Shown: positions 52,404 to 61,178 of the stretch, one piece after another
How positions within the stretch are numbered: position 1 is the stretch's first letter
Layout: every line of letters begins with the position of its first letter
Assembly: GCA_038531945.1 (NCBI GenBank)
Contig: JBCBBH010000003.1
Coordinates: 124,001 to 188,000, forward strand
Length of the DNA stretch: 64,000 bases
Origin: CALBPI01 sp038531945
GTDB lineage: Bacteria; Pseudomonadota; Gammaproteobacteria; Steroidobacterales; Woeseiaceae
Direction: 5' to 3'
Notes under the pieces: generated by a model
The model's input: only the letters and a program-made list of their open reading frames with translations
Database searches by the model: none
Told to the model about the DNA's origin: nothing
Translations under genes and position numbers: made by a program

Positions 52404-54574
52404 TCGGTCATGACAACCCGAACGAATCTATCGCTGTCGCCCAGCAATTCTCCAAGTTCACCGGCCGGTAGCGGTTTGGAGAAGTAGTAGCCCTGAATCT
52501 CGTCGCAACTGCGACGCATCAGGTACTCCAGTTGAGAGTATGTTTCGACGCCCTCAGCCACGGTCTTGAGCTTCAGGCTACTGGCCATGCTGATAATGGC
52601 ATTACAGATTGCGACGGCATCTTCATCCGGAATATCGCAAACGAACGAACGATCGATCTTCAGTGAGTCAATTGGAAACTGCCGCAAATACGCGAGCGAT
52701 GAGTAGCCCGTGCCGAAGTCATCGACGGCCAGCGAGATTCCGATCTGTTTCAACGTTTGTAGTGCGTCTCTGGTCTGTTGCACGTTTTGCATCAGGACGC
52801 CCTCGGTGAGTTCAAGCTCGAGATTGTCTGCCGCGAGGTCGTAGGTGCCGAGTGCCGCCTCCACGACGGACGCGACATCGTCTTGCCAGAACTGCTGGCT
52901 TGAGAGGTTGACCGATACGGGTACTGTCTCGCGACCCAACTGGGCCCATTGCGCCATCTGTCTACAGGCTTCCTGAATGATCCATCTTCCGATGGGCACA
53001 ATCAGACCGGTGTCCTCTGCGATAGGAATAATCCGCGCCGGTGAGATCCAACCGCGCTCCGGGTGTTTCCAGCGCAGCAACGCTTCGGCACCTGTGATGC
53101 GCCAATCGCCGACACTGACTTTCGGTTGGTAATGCAGTTCGAATTGGTTTTGCTCAAGCGCGCGTCGCAGGTCAATTTCGAGGTCGAGGCGTTCGAGCGA
53201 GCGAACAGAAGTGGTCTCGGTGCAGAAACTATAGCCAGATCGCCCCGCCTGTTTTGCCTGATACATGGCAACGTCTGCTGTCTTCAGCAGAGTCTCCTCG
53301 TCTTCGCCGTCGTTTGGATAGATGGCGATCCCGATGCTGGGCGTTACAACGAACTCGTGACCGGTGAACTCGAACGGGGCCTTTAGCGCTTCGATGATCC
53401 GTGTGGCGACGTTCTCGATGTTGTCGACAGCCTTCTCATCGCGCACCAGCAATGTGAATTCATCACCACCCAGCCGAGCGATGTTGCCGCTGCGAGACAG
53501 ACCGCGGTCCACGCGCGATAGCGTGTCTTCCGCCCGCAGACACCGCTCCAAACGCAGCGCAACCATCTTGAGCAACTCATCGCCGGTGCCGTGTCCCAGG
53601 GTATCGTTGATGCGTTTGAAATGATCGAGGTCGATATACAGGAGCGCAAACCTCGAGTCGGTCTTACGAGCGTGATCCATGCAGTGGCCCAACTCGCTCG
53701 AAAAGAACTGGCGATTCGGCAAACCGGTGAGCGCGTCGTAGTAGGCGAGTTGGTGGATTCGGTCAGTCGCTTCGCGTTGCTCTGTGACATCGCGAACAAC
53801 GGCGAGCACATTCTGCTCAGATTGCCGAACCAGACGGACCTCGAAGTGCTGACGCTTACCGAACTTGTCGAGCAGCGAGATCGCCGTCTCCAACGGTTCA
53901 TCACTGTCGAGTACGGGTCTTACGTGGTCTCGGCACGCTGTCTCGATTTCACGCCGCAGCACATGATCTGCGGCATCCCAGGCTTCAGTCTGCAAGCTGA
54001 CGGTTCCCGCTGAGACGCCGCTGTAGGTGCTAAGCGCCGCGTTGTCACCAATGACCTCGCTGTTCTCGTTCAGTAAAAACAGACGGTCGGGAAGTGCTTC
54101 GACGATCGCCTTGACTCGTGAATGTGACTCACGCAGCGCCAACTGTGTCTGTGCGCTGCGCAGAATGTAGCGCACGCGGTAAGCCAGTACAGACCAACTG
54201 ATAGGCTTGACGATGAAATCGGTGGCGCCCACATCGTATGCCGCGTTGACCGACTCGGAGTCCTCGCGGCCGGTGATCATGACGATCGGCGTGTACCGCA
54301 TTACCGGTTGCTGGCGAATCCAGGCGGTTAACTCAAATCCGTTCATGCCCGGCATGTCGACATCGAGCAGAATAATGTCAGGGTTCGAGCGTTCGATATG
54401 CCGTTTACCATCCTCTGCGTTGTCGGCATCAAGTACGAGAAACCCGGCATGCTCCAGGAAACGTCGGGTCATGAGGCGAATAGTGGCTTCATCATCGACA
54501 ATCAACACCAACGGCGGCCGATCCGGAAAAGACCCGGTGATGTTCTCGAAGATACCTGTGAAGTCGTTACCCAT
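52364..54574 (-). CDS. REC-PAS-GGDEF-EAL cyclic-di-GMP signalling protein
   Basis: Response-regulator-type protein of 736 residues. Receiver (about 18-135) with acidic IVDDEATIR, phospho-acceptor in IILLDVDMPGMNGFEL and Lys in FIVKPISW; PAS region (about 150-270); GGDEF domain (about 275-450) with RLGGDEFTLL; EAL domain (about 460-715) with complete catalytic motifs AEALLRWKHP, VSVNLSSQQF, ELTEGVLM, VDDFGTGYSSL, LKIDRSF and AEGVET. No RxxD inhibition site stands before GGDEF. Either or both activities may operate. It lies one base after the stop of the hybrid-kinase gene, on the same strand, so both are probably co-expressed. Confidence 0.94.
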   Translation of the reverse strand: MGNDFTGIFENITGSFPDRPPLVLIVDDEATIRLMTRRFLEHAGFLVLDADNAEDGKRHIERSNPDIILLDVDMPGMNGFELTAWIRQQPVMRYTPIVMITGREDSESVNAAYDVGATDFIVKPISWSVLAYRVRYILRSAQTQLALRESHSRVKAIVEALPDRLFLLNENSEVIGDNAALSTYSGVSAGTVSLQTEAWDAADHVLRREIETACRDHVRPVLDSDEPLETAISLLDKFGKRQHFEVRLVRQSEQNVLAVVRDVTEQREATDRIHQLAYYDALTGLPNRQFFSSELGHCMDHARKTDSRFALLYIDLDHFKRINDTLGHGTGDELLKMVALRLERCLRAEDTLSRVDRGLSRSGNIARLGGDEFTLLVRDEKAVDNIENVATRIIEALKAPFEFTGHEFVVTPSIGIAIYPNDGEDEETLLKTADVAMYQAKQAGRSGYSFCTETTSVRSLERLDLEIDLRRALEQNQFELHYQPKVSVGDWRITGAEALLRWKHPERGWISPARIIPIAEDTGLIVPIGRWIIQEACRQMAQWAQLGRETVPVSVNLSSQQFWQDDVASVVEAALGTYDLAADNLELELTEGVLMQNVQQTRDALQTLKQIGISLAVDDFGTGYSSLAYLRQFPIDSLKIDRSFVCDIPDEDAVAICNAIISMASSLKLKTVAEGVETYSQLEYLMRRSCDEIQGYYFSKPLPAGELGELLGDSDRFVRVVMTDHAAMVAAKASAI

Positions 54575-54575
54575 A

Positions 54576-56330
54576 TCAGGCGACTCGCTCGGACCGTCGT
54601 TCGGTTAAGGCGCTTGTCGAGCGCTGAAACGTCTCGGACGCGGTCGCCCACAATGCGCGAACTGCGTCGACAGACTGCTCCCTTGCGAGTGACTCTAGTT
54701 CCGCGCACTGGCTTGAGAAATGCGCGAGTCCGACCGCGGCGCTACTGGACTTTAGAGCGTGTGCACATCTCGCAACCTCAGCGCAGTCACCGTCCCGTGC
54801 GGCGGCCGCAATCTTACTGGTCAGATCTCTCGACGAATTCACGTACTCATCGAGGATCTCATTAAAAATCGTGGAGTCGCCATCGACGTCCAACATCTGG
54901 ATCTGCATCAACGCCGATTCATCGATCAGGTCGACAATCACTGTGTCGCTGTATGACATCGCGTCATCAATTGGAGTCGTTTCGCGACCCGTCCACTTGT
55001 CGAGCATCGTTTCAAGTTGCGCTTTCGTGAACGGTTTCGTGAGGTAGTCGCTCATACCAGCATCCAGGCATCGCTGTCGATCGCCAGACAAAGCATTCGC
55101 GGTCAATGCGACAACCGGAAGATCTTCGAAGCGCGCTTGCTCACGAATTTTTTTGGTCGCTTCGAAGCCATCCATCTCCGGCATCTGGCAATCCATAAAG
55201 ACGAAGTCATAACGCGCCTCGTCGAGCGCGCGCAGTGCTTCGCCGCCATGGTTGGCAATTTCAACCTGCACGCCAATACGATTGAGAATCTCTGTGGCGA
55301 CACACTGATTGACCACATTGTCCTCAACCAGCAGTACCCGGATTGGCGTGTCCGATTTATCGGCACCTACAGGACCGCCGACACTTGCGCGGACCTGCGG
55401 GTGACGCGAGATGCAATCGAACAGCGCCGATGGACGCACGGGCTTAGTCAGCGTGATGTTCGCAAGTTGACCCGACAGCGTCGCGAAACTCCCGGTGCTG
55501 GTATCGTCGCCGAGCATGACCAACAAGATGTCCTTGAATTCAGGCGATGTGCGCAGCATATCGATAAATGTTGCTAACGCTGATCGTGGCGTGTCTGCGC
55601 TGACAAAAACCATCCCAATCACATAACCCCGCGTTCGAGATTGGCGAAGTGCTGTGATACCCGACGCGATATCAAGTTCTGTAGAGACACTAATCCCCCA
55701 CGAGCGAAGGTGTGCCTCCAACAGTCGTCGCGCTGCGATATCGTTGTCGATAATCAAGGCATGAGAGTTACGTAGTGCATCCGGAAGTGGGTGTTCGCCG
55801 CTGCGTTCGCCTTGTTCCTGCCCGAAGATTCCTGCAACTCGAGCAACGGTACCGCCACTTTCCGGCTGTTCTATGATGAGTTCGGCATTGATCAATTCGC
55901 AAAGCTGTCGCGAGATCACGAGGCCGTAGCCTACGCGCTGTGAATCGGCAATTGCTTCCCGTTGGTCCGGGAGCGTGAACATGATGCGCTGAATGTCGTC
56001 TGGAATGCCGGGCCCTGTATCGCGAACTTCCATGGAGAATCGAACGCCGTTGTCGGTGTCGACGCAGTTTGCGCTGACCTCAACACTCCCGGACACCGTA
56101 TTGCCCAGCGCGTTGCTCAACAGGTTGGAAAGCAGCTGACTGACGCACCACGCATCGAACTCGTACAGATCCTTGCAGGCCGGTTCGATTCGACAATGCA
56201 ACGCCAGCCCGGTTTGCGAGGCGCGTGGCGCGGCGAGTTCGACGGCCGATTCGACGACGTCGTGAAACGATAGATTTGACACGGTTGGGTGGATCCCTTG
56301 GGTTTCCAAAGCGAGCGTATGCCATCTCAT
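54576..56330 (-). CDS. Hybrid kinase remnant: HATPase, pseudo-receiver, receiver and Hpt
   Basis: Protein of 584 residues that begins at the end of a dimerisation region: no H-box and no sensor domain are present, and an in-frame TAA stands just before the start. Residues about 20-170 are an ATPase domain (N-box LSNLLSNALGN, VRDTGPGIP, GYGLVISRQL). The first receiver (about 190-310) has lost the phospho-acceptor (VFVSADTP where D is expected); the second (about 330-450) is intact (VEDNVVNQ, FMDCQMPEMDGFEA, TKPF). A Hpt domain (about 490-575) has HALKSSSAAVG. It might act as a phosphorelay or ATP-binding partner rather than as an autokinase. Confidence 0.9.
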   Translation of the reverse strand: MRWHTLALETQGIHPTVSNLSFHDVVESAVELAAPRASQTGLALHCRIEPACKDLYEFDAWCVSQLLSNLLSNALGNTVSGSVEVSANCVDTDNGVRFSMEVRDTGPGIPDDIQRIMFTLPDQREAIADSQRVGYGLVISRQLCELINAELIIEQPESGGTVARVAGIFGQEQGERSGEHPLPDALRNSHALIIDNDIAARRLLEAHLRSWGISVSTELDIASGITALRQSRTRGYVIGMVFVSADTPRSALATFIDMLRTSPEFKDILLVMLGDDTSTGSFATLSGQLANITLTKPVRPSALFDCISRHPQVRASVGGPVGADKSDTPIRVLLVEDNVVNQCVATEILNRIGVQVEIANHGGEALRALDEARYDFVFMDCQMPEMDGFEATKKIREQARFEDLPVVALTANALSGDRQRCLDAGMSDYLTKPFTKAQLETMLDKWTGRETTPIDDAMSYSDTVIVDLIDESALMQIQMLDVDGDSTIFNEILDEYVNSSRDLTSKIAAAARDGDCAEVARCAHALKSSSAAVGLAHFSSQCAELESLAREQSVDAVRALWATASETFQRSTSALTERRSERVA

Positions 56331-56540
56331 TATTGATGTTTGTTATAGCGGCACTCCCAAATCCGGCTTTAATCGTTTAGTCTCCGGAGATGAGTGTCGG
56401 AAGGAATTCGACATAATCATGCGGCGTCGGATTGCGTTAAAGCTGCCCGTGCTTGCGTCGCTAGCTAGATGTCACTCGCAAGTCTGTTTGTAAAAAAGCA
56501 AGTTGCGAGCAACAAATTGCAAGAGACAAAAGGAATTGCC

Positions 56541-58274
56541 ATGCAAGTATTGGTGGTAGAAGACAATTTCTCAGACGCCGAGATGGTGACTATGTCGCTG
56601 AAGCGTGTGGCTGAGGACATCGAAGTCACATCTGTCGAGTCGCTGCAGGAAGCGGTCGAGGCGATAGATTCAGGTCACTACGACATCACATTGCTCGACC
56701 TGACACTTCCCGATAGCAATGGCCTGAGCTCCGTGAAGGAGTTGCAGCGAGCCAATGAAACCATGCCTATCGTCGTATTGAGCGGGGATGACCGGGAACA
56801 TATGGCATTGTCGGCAGCGCGTCTCGGCGTAGAAGATTTCATTGCGAAAAGCGACTTCGTCGGTGAACCTTTCGTTCGAACCTTGCGCTACGCAATAGAG
56901 CGGAAAAAGGGTGAACAACGCCTTAGAGATCTCGCAGACTTCGATCAGCTGACACGTTTGTCGAACAGGCAGCGCTTTAACCGACAGCTATTAAAGGCGG
57001 TTGGACATGCCGAGCGTAGCGGCGAGTTGATGGCTCTGTTGTTTATCGACCTTGACGAGTTCAAGGAAATCAACGACACGCTGGGACATCATGCGGGCGA
57101 TGAGTTGCTCGCCCAGGCAGCGATGCGGTTTCGTTCGTGCGTACGCACGGGTGATCTCGTAGGTCGCCTCGGCGGCGACGAGTTCGCCATCCTTGCCGAG
57201 TCGTTGAACAGCCCCTACGACGCCGAAATCGTTGCCGGCAAGATCCTGGAAGCATTGCAGATGCCTTTTGTTCTGGGCGGTCACTCGGTCACCATCGGAG
57301 CGAGTATCGGTATCGCCCTGTATCCGCACGATGCCGGGGATGCCGAGGAGCTGCTGACCCGCTCTGACATTGCGATGTATCAGGCCAAGCGGAATGGCAG
57401 AAACAACATCATGTTCTATTCGCCGGAATTGAACAAAAGCGCGGAAGCGCGTAATGCGATGATTCGCGAGTTGTCGGTCGCAATCGCTGAGAGTCAGTTT
57501 GAGGTGCAGTACCAACCGAAGGCGTGTGCCCGGTCGCACCGGCTGGTCGGTCTGGAAGCGTTGGTTCGCTGGCGCCATCCGAGACGCGGGCTGTTATCAC
57601 CAGAAGCCTTCGTGCCTTTCGCTGAAGAGAACGGCATGATTTCGGCCATCGATGATGTGGTTCTCGAGCAGGTGACGCAGGACATCGTTGGATGGACCGA
57701 GAAAGCGCTCGATGTCGTGCCCGTGTCGGTCAATGTATCGGCGTCTCAGATACTGCGTACGGACCTATTGGAATCGATGCAGATGCTGCTGAGCCGAAGC
57801 GGCGTCAACCCGCAATTTCTCAGATTCGAGCTCACCGAGTCCGTGCTGCGCGCGGAATATGCGGAGACACGTGACGCTCTGGCAGAGCTGCGAAGACACG
57901 GCGTAGAAATCTGGCTCAACGATTTCGGAACGGGTTACTCCACGATGGGGTTACTCAATGAGTTCCCGCTGGATGGGTTGTGCATCTCTCGCGAGTTTGT
58001 GAGTGCACTGGATCGGAAGCGGTCGTTCGCTATCGTGAAGTCGATCGTCAACCTGGCGCATAACCTTGAGTTGGGCGTCTCGGCGATCGGTGTGGAAAGC
58101 GAGGATCAGCTACGTCTGCTCAAAGCGATCGGTTGCGATTCGGTTCAGGGGAGCTACTACGGGGCTCCGATGGACGCGATGTCCGTACAGAAGTATTTTC
58201 TGCATGACCGCAAAGAGACTGTGACAGGCATCATGCGCGCATTGCCGTCATTGAAGGAACACCAGCGCGGATGA
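56541..58274 (+). CDS. REC-GGDEF diguanylate cyclase with a decayed EAL domain
   Basis: Signalling protein of 577 residues from the ATG at 56541 (AAAGGA before it); the in-frame ATG at 56469 adds a stretch unlike a receiver. Receiver (about 1-125) with VVEDNFSDAEM, phospho-acceptor in ITLLDLTLPDSNGL and Lys in FIAKSDF. GGDEF domain (about 130-300) with RTGDLVGRLGGDEF, so both the active site and the RxxD inhibition site are intact. The EAL domain keeps LEALVRWRHP and ELTESVLR but has NDFGTGYS for DDFG, LCISREF for the KxD motif and IGVES for EGVE; it has lost essential metal and catalytic residues. It should make c-di-GMP and perhaps only bind it through the EAL part. Confidence 0.93.
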   Translation: MQVLVVEDNFSDAEMVTMSLKRVAEDIEVTSVESLQEAVEAIDSGHYDITLLDLTLPDSNGLSSVKELQRANETMPIVVLSGDDREHMALSAARLGVEDFIAKSDFVGEPFVRTLRYAIERKKGEQRLRDLADFDQLTRLSNRQRFNRQLLKAVGHAERSGELMALLFIDLDEFKEINDTLGHHAGDELLAQAAMRFRSCVRTGDLVGRLGGDEFAILAESLNSPYDAEIVAGKILEALQMPFVLGGHSVTIGASIGIALYPHDAGDAEELLTRSDIAMYQAKRNGRNNIMFYSPELNKSAEARNAMIRELSVAIAESQFEVQYQPKACARSHRLVGLEALVRWRHPRRGLLSPEAFVPFAEENGMISAIDDVVLEQVTQDIVGWTEKALDVVPVSVNVSASQILRTDLLESMQMLLSRSGVNPQFLRFELTESVLRAEYAETRDALAELRRHGVEIWLNDFGTGYSTMGLLNEFPLDGLCISREFVSALDRKRSFAIVKSIVNLAHNLELGVSAIGVESEDQLRLLKAIGCDSVQGSYYGAPMDAMSVQKYFLHDRKETVTGIMRALPSLKEHQRG

Positions 58275-59020
58275 TCGACGAGTTTTCCCAAAGAGAGGTG
58301 TTCGCTCGTGCGTTGTCTCAAGACTACGCATCTTTGTTGCGCTCGGCACGTCAGTTGTCTGCGTATGTACGCGAAGATATGCTGCGCGACGATCCAGATG
58401 CTGCGATGCACGCATTGGGTATGCTCGACCTGCGACTGGCCGGCATGGACCGCTTCGTCAACGATTTGATTCGCTATTGCCGTGCTGGCCAACGCGAAGT
58501 CGTGCCAGAGCAGTTCAGCATCTCCGAACTCGCAGAGATTGTATTCCGCCGGCAGAACGCGCATCCTGAGGCGAAGTTGGTGTTGTCGGTGACGCAAGAT
58601 CAAATCGTAGCTGACGTTTCGACCATGCGAAGTGTGCTCGATGAACTGTTTGGCAACGCGATCAAGCACCATCCAAACAGCTCCGCGCTGGAGTTAACTT
58701 TCGAGTCCTCAGCCGCCGTAGGTGCCGGTGTGATTATCGCTGTGAGCGACAACGGCGACGGCGTTCCGGACGGAATGTTGCAACAGATCACTCAACCCTT
58801 CATCAAGTTATCGACGAGCGGAAAGTCCTCGGGACTGGGTTTGTCGATTGTTGCTCGTGAGCTCGAATCGATGGACGCGCAACTGCAATTCCGGAAGCGT
58901 TCAAAAGGGCTATCTGCGGTGATCGTATTGCCACCGCACATGTCGGCCACGCGTGATACCCGACGACCGGCTATCGAAAAGTTGGATCGATCCGATTCAC
59001 CGCAACTTCGAATCGTCTAG
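58271..59020 (+). CDS. Histidine-kinase-like protein without phospho-accepting His
   Basis: Protein of 249 residues whose start overlaps the previous stop (ATGA). It has no sensor domain. The dimerisation helices are recognisable (LSQDYASLLRSARQLSAYV; normally SHDLREPLR), but Gln replaces the phospho-accepting His. The ATPase domain is intact: N-box LFGNAIKHH, VSDNGDGVPD, SSGLGLSIVARELE. So it may bind ATP and partner proteins, or phosphorylate in trans another kinase, but it cannot self-phosphorylate in the usual way. Coupling to the REC-GGDEF protein suggests it regulates that receiver. Confidence 0.88.
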   Translation: MIDEFSQREVFARALSQDYASLLRSARQLSAYVREDMLRDDPDAAMHALGMLDLRLAGMDRFVNDLIRYCRAGQREVVPEQFSISELAEIVFRRQNAHPEAKLVLSVTQDQIVADVSTMRSVLDELFGNAIKHHPNSSALELTFESSAAVGAGVIIAVSDNGDGVPDGMLQQITQPFIKLSTSGKSSGLGLSIVARELESMDAQLQFRKRSKGLSAVIVLPPHMSATRDTRRPAIEKLDRSDSPQLRIV

Positions 59021-59033
59021 TCGAGATTGACCC

Positions 59034-59237
59034 CTATTCCGGCGCTGGTTCCTTGCGCCAAATTGTCAATGCACGAGGCGCATCAACACCCATTTTGACG
59101 CGGTGACCTGCACCCGAAAAGATCGTGATTTCGATGGGGCCGTCGCCGAAAATCTCACGAAGTGGGGTTTCAGGGTCGATATCTTCTGCGGGCTCAATCA
59201 GAATCGATTCGGCATTGCGGCGACTGACGATCAGCAT
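59034..59237 (-). CDS. csrA: CsrA-like protein with an inserted segment
   Basis: CsrA-family RNA-binding protein of 67 residues. The start MLIVSRRNAESILIE and the end RVKMGVDAPRALTIWRKE match CsrA strands 1 and 4-5, with the RNA-contact Arg retained in IWRKE. Between strands 1 and 2 there is an insertion of about 17 residues (PAEDIDPETPLREIFGDG). The C-terminal helix is very short. It is next to flgN and flgM, and CsrA commonly controls motility. The last gene on the minus strand; it converges with the pseudo-kinase gene. Confidence 0.85.
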   Translation of the reverse strand: MLIVSRRNAESILIEPAEDIDPETPLREIFGDGPIEITIFSGAGHRVKMGVDAPRALTIWRKEPAPE

Positions 59238-59287
59238 CTGTGACTCCTTGTCATTAAATCACGCGTCCGTGCGTTGAGCATTTGAAA

Positions 59288-59782
59288 TCAAACCTCAGCC
59301 AAAGCGCGGTACTGTCCGGTGGTTTCCGTTTTCCCGTCGGGGCTGTATGTTTCCAATTCCGCCTCGCCCTGGTCACCACGCATTACACGGAGCGCTTCCT
59401 GGTTCTGACGGTTTTGAGCTGTGATGATAATGCCGTTGGCATTGTTCGCCTCACGACACTCCGACAGCAGCGCGATCACTTTCGACCACGCCGCCTCCAG
59501 GGTGCCTGTGCTATCCAGTGATTGAATGTAGGCGTTCATGCCCTGCACAGTATCCGCAGTCTGACTTGCAGCCAACATCGCTTTTCGCTCATGTCCGAGC
59601 CGCTCCAGCGCTGCCAGATGCACTTTCTTGCGGCCCGCGCAGGCAGCGAGCGCATTGCTGTCCGCATCGCGAAGGGCGTTGCGCTCGTCGTGTAGTGCGT
59701 TGAGAAGCCGCTCGGCAAACTTCTGTGTTTCGCCGAGCAGCGTACGTGTGCGCTCAAACCGTTGATCGGTTGTGCTGTTCAT
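59288..59782 (-). CDS. flgN: Flagellar export chaperone FlgN
   Basis: Helical protein of 164 residues. The N-terminal two-thirds are a coiled hairpin (FAERLLNALHDERNALRDADSNALAACAGRKKVHLAALERLGHERKAML), typical of FlgN, which is the chaperone for the hook-filament junction proteins FlgK and FlgL. No catalytic motif. It is directly downstream of flgM (7 bp), the usual order. Confidence 0.82.
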   Translation of the reverse strand: MNSTTDQRFERTRTLLGETQKFAERLLNALHDERNALRDADSNALAACAGRKKVHLAALERLGHERKAMLAASQTADTVQGMNAYIQSLDSTGTLEAAWSKVIALLSECREANNANGIIITAQNRQNQEALRVMRGDQGEAELETYSPDGKTETTGQYRALAEV

Positions 59783-59789
59783 AACTCGA

Positions 59790-60104
59790 TTAGCCGCGCT
59801 CGATATCGCTTCTCAGGATTTTATCGGCGATCTGTCGATCGTCTACCTGATAGCTGCCGTCCTGAATCGCCGACTTGACCGCCTCAACCTTCGCGGAATC
59901 AACGTCCGGAGCCTCTGCCACCGCGGCTTCAACTCTTGCAAGTAAGCGAGCATTGTCGGTCAGCGCAACGGTGTCGTTCGCTTGGGTTTGCTCAGTGTTC
60001 GACTGCTTGGACTGGGCATTGTCAGCGCTTACGCGCCGGTTGCCTCCCACGTCCGCAATCTTGGACAAGCCGCCCGAGTTCACGCCATCAATTTCGTTAG
60101 ACAT
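59790..60104 (-). CDS. flgM: Anti-sigma-28 factor FlgM
   Basis: Anti-sigma factor of 104 residues from the ATG at 60104 (an ATG at 60116 adds four). The N-terminal half is polar and likely unstructured; the C-terminal half (DNARLLARVEAAVAEAPDVDSAKVEAVKSAIQ) is the sigma-28-binding helix pair with VDDRQIADKIL. FlgM is exported when the hook is complete, which frees FliA. A sigma-28-type promoter lies upstream. Confidence 0.9.
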   Translation of the reverse strand: MSNEIDGVNSGGLSKIADVGGNRRVSADNAQSKQSNTEQTQANDTVALTDNARLLARVEAAVAEAPDVDSAKVEAVKSAIQDGSYQVDDRQIADKILRSDIERG

Positions 60105-60143
60105 AATATCAATCATCCAAAATGTTAACCCTCTGCACCTGAC

Positions 60144-60170
60144 GTAGCGGCGGCAGAATCGCTAACTTTA
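60144..60170 (-). promoter_or_regulatory. Sigma-28 (FliA) promoter of flgM
   Basis: On the minus strand TAAAGTTA, 11 bp and GCCGCTAC, near the consensus TAAAGTTT-N11-GCCGATAA. It lies about 40 bp before the flgM start. Feedback control of flgM by FliA is usual. Confidence 0.78.
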
Positions 60171-60214
60171 GCGTTTGTGGAGAAAAAAGATGATGAATGT
60201 GACGTGGTCGGTGG

Positions 60215-60934
60215 TCAGGGCGAAATGATGATCGATCCATCTTTTCTGACAGTCCCCTCAACGGTTCTGCCGGAACTCAGGTTCTTGACCCGAACGCGTT
60301 GACCGATTGCGCTGTCGCTCAACGCCTCGCCGGACATTCGTATTTCGGCACTACCAATGGCGGCAATCAGTGAGACAACCTGACCCTTTTGAATATCACG
60401 TCGTGCGGTCACTGCCGACGGGGTCAAAGTCTGACCCTGTGACACAGAACGGACCATAGTCCTGCCGACCACCGCATTAATTTCGGTGAAGTATCCGAGT
60501 GTCATCGTCGATACGTCTGCCCTGCGAATCTCGACATCGTCGGCAGTTAGTACGGCGCCGCGCGGTGCGTTGTGCTTCAGCACAACCACAGGCTGCCAGG
60601 CGATGGCTCGAATCGATACGAACACCTGCCAGCGCTGCGGACCATCGCATACGACGCCAACGGTAACGCGTGGGCCGGTAGTAAGGCCGGGGTAGCGCGT
60701 GGACAGTGGTGATGCGCAACGCTGCACCCGCAGGTTTGGGTCGAGAGGATCCGCTGCGGCGCGAGTGCTGGATGCAGTACCGCCGCGGTCCGCCAGGACA
60801 CGAGCTTCGGCAACGTCTGCAATGCTCTTCACATCGTGCCACTCCGTTGCTGGTGCGTTGACCGTGATGACGCAGCCGATAACGAGTGCGACGAGGCGTC
60901 GTGATCGCTCAGAAAGTCCGTCTACTGATTTCAC
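60215..60934 (-). CDS. flgA: Flagellar P-ring assembly chaperone FlgA
   Basis: Periplasmic protein of 239 residues. A Sec-type signal is at about 15-31 (LVALVIGCVITVNAPA). The C-terminal half is the SAF domain (APRGAVLTADDVEIRRAD, VVGRTMVRSVSQGQTL and DIQKGQVVSLIAAIG) ending in GTVRKDGSIIISP. FlgA helps FlgI assemble the P ring. It is transcribed from a sigma-54 promoter divergently to flgB. Confidence 0.93.
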   Translation of the reverse strand: MKSVDGLSERSRRLVALVIGCVITVNAPATEWHDVKSIADVAEARVLADRGGTASSTRAAADPLDPNLRVQRCASPLSTRYPGLTTGPRVTVGVVCDGPQRWQVFVSIRAIAWQPVVVLKHNAPRGAVLTADDVEIRRADVSTMTLGYFTEINAVVGRTMVRSVSQGQTLTPSAVTARRDIQKGQVVSLIAAIGSAEIRMSGEALSDSAIGQRVRVKNLSSGRTVEGTVRKDGSIIISP

Positions 60935-60978
60935 TGGTGGATACCTCTACCGACTCAACAGTCTGTTGACGAAACTGC

Positions 60979-60994
60979 TGCAAAGTCTGTGCCA
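60979..60994 (-). promoter_or_regulatory. Sigma-54 promoter of flgA
   Basis: On the minus strand the site is TGGCACAGACTTTGCA, which has both GG and GC with 10 nt between. Transcription would begin near 60968, about 33 nt before the flgA start. Confidence 0.87.
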
Positions 60995-61127
60995 CGCAAA
61001 AAGTGTCAGACGATTGACGCACCCGGCGTACGACTGCCGCCAGACCGGCGGATTCTTGCCGCGCTCGGGCCGTGCTCTCCGTCAGCGTGCCGTCCAGGAG
61101 CCAGTGAATTCCCGGTTTCGGCGAAGT

Positions 61128-61143
61128 TGGCACAGCGTTTGCT
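61128..61143 (+). promoter_or_regulatory. Sigma-54 promoter of flgBCDEF
   Basis: TGGCACAGCGTTTGCT has the -24 GG and -12 GC elements at the right distance. Transcription would begin near 61154, about 25 nt before the flgB ATG. It is back-to-back with the flgA promoter; an FleQ-type activator is the expected partner but is not in this window. Confidence 0.87.
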
Positions 61144-61178
61144 CTGTCTCATTCGTCGATTCAAAAACCGGTGAAGAC

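Noticed and set aside
60699..61178. Extended flgB reading frame through the flgA-flgB intergenic region
   Set aside because: It runs antisense to flgA and across both sigma-54 promoters; FlgB begins at 61179 with its conserved motif.
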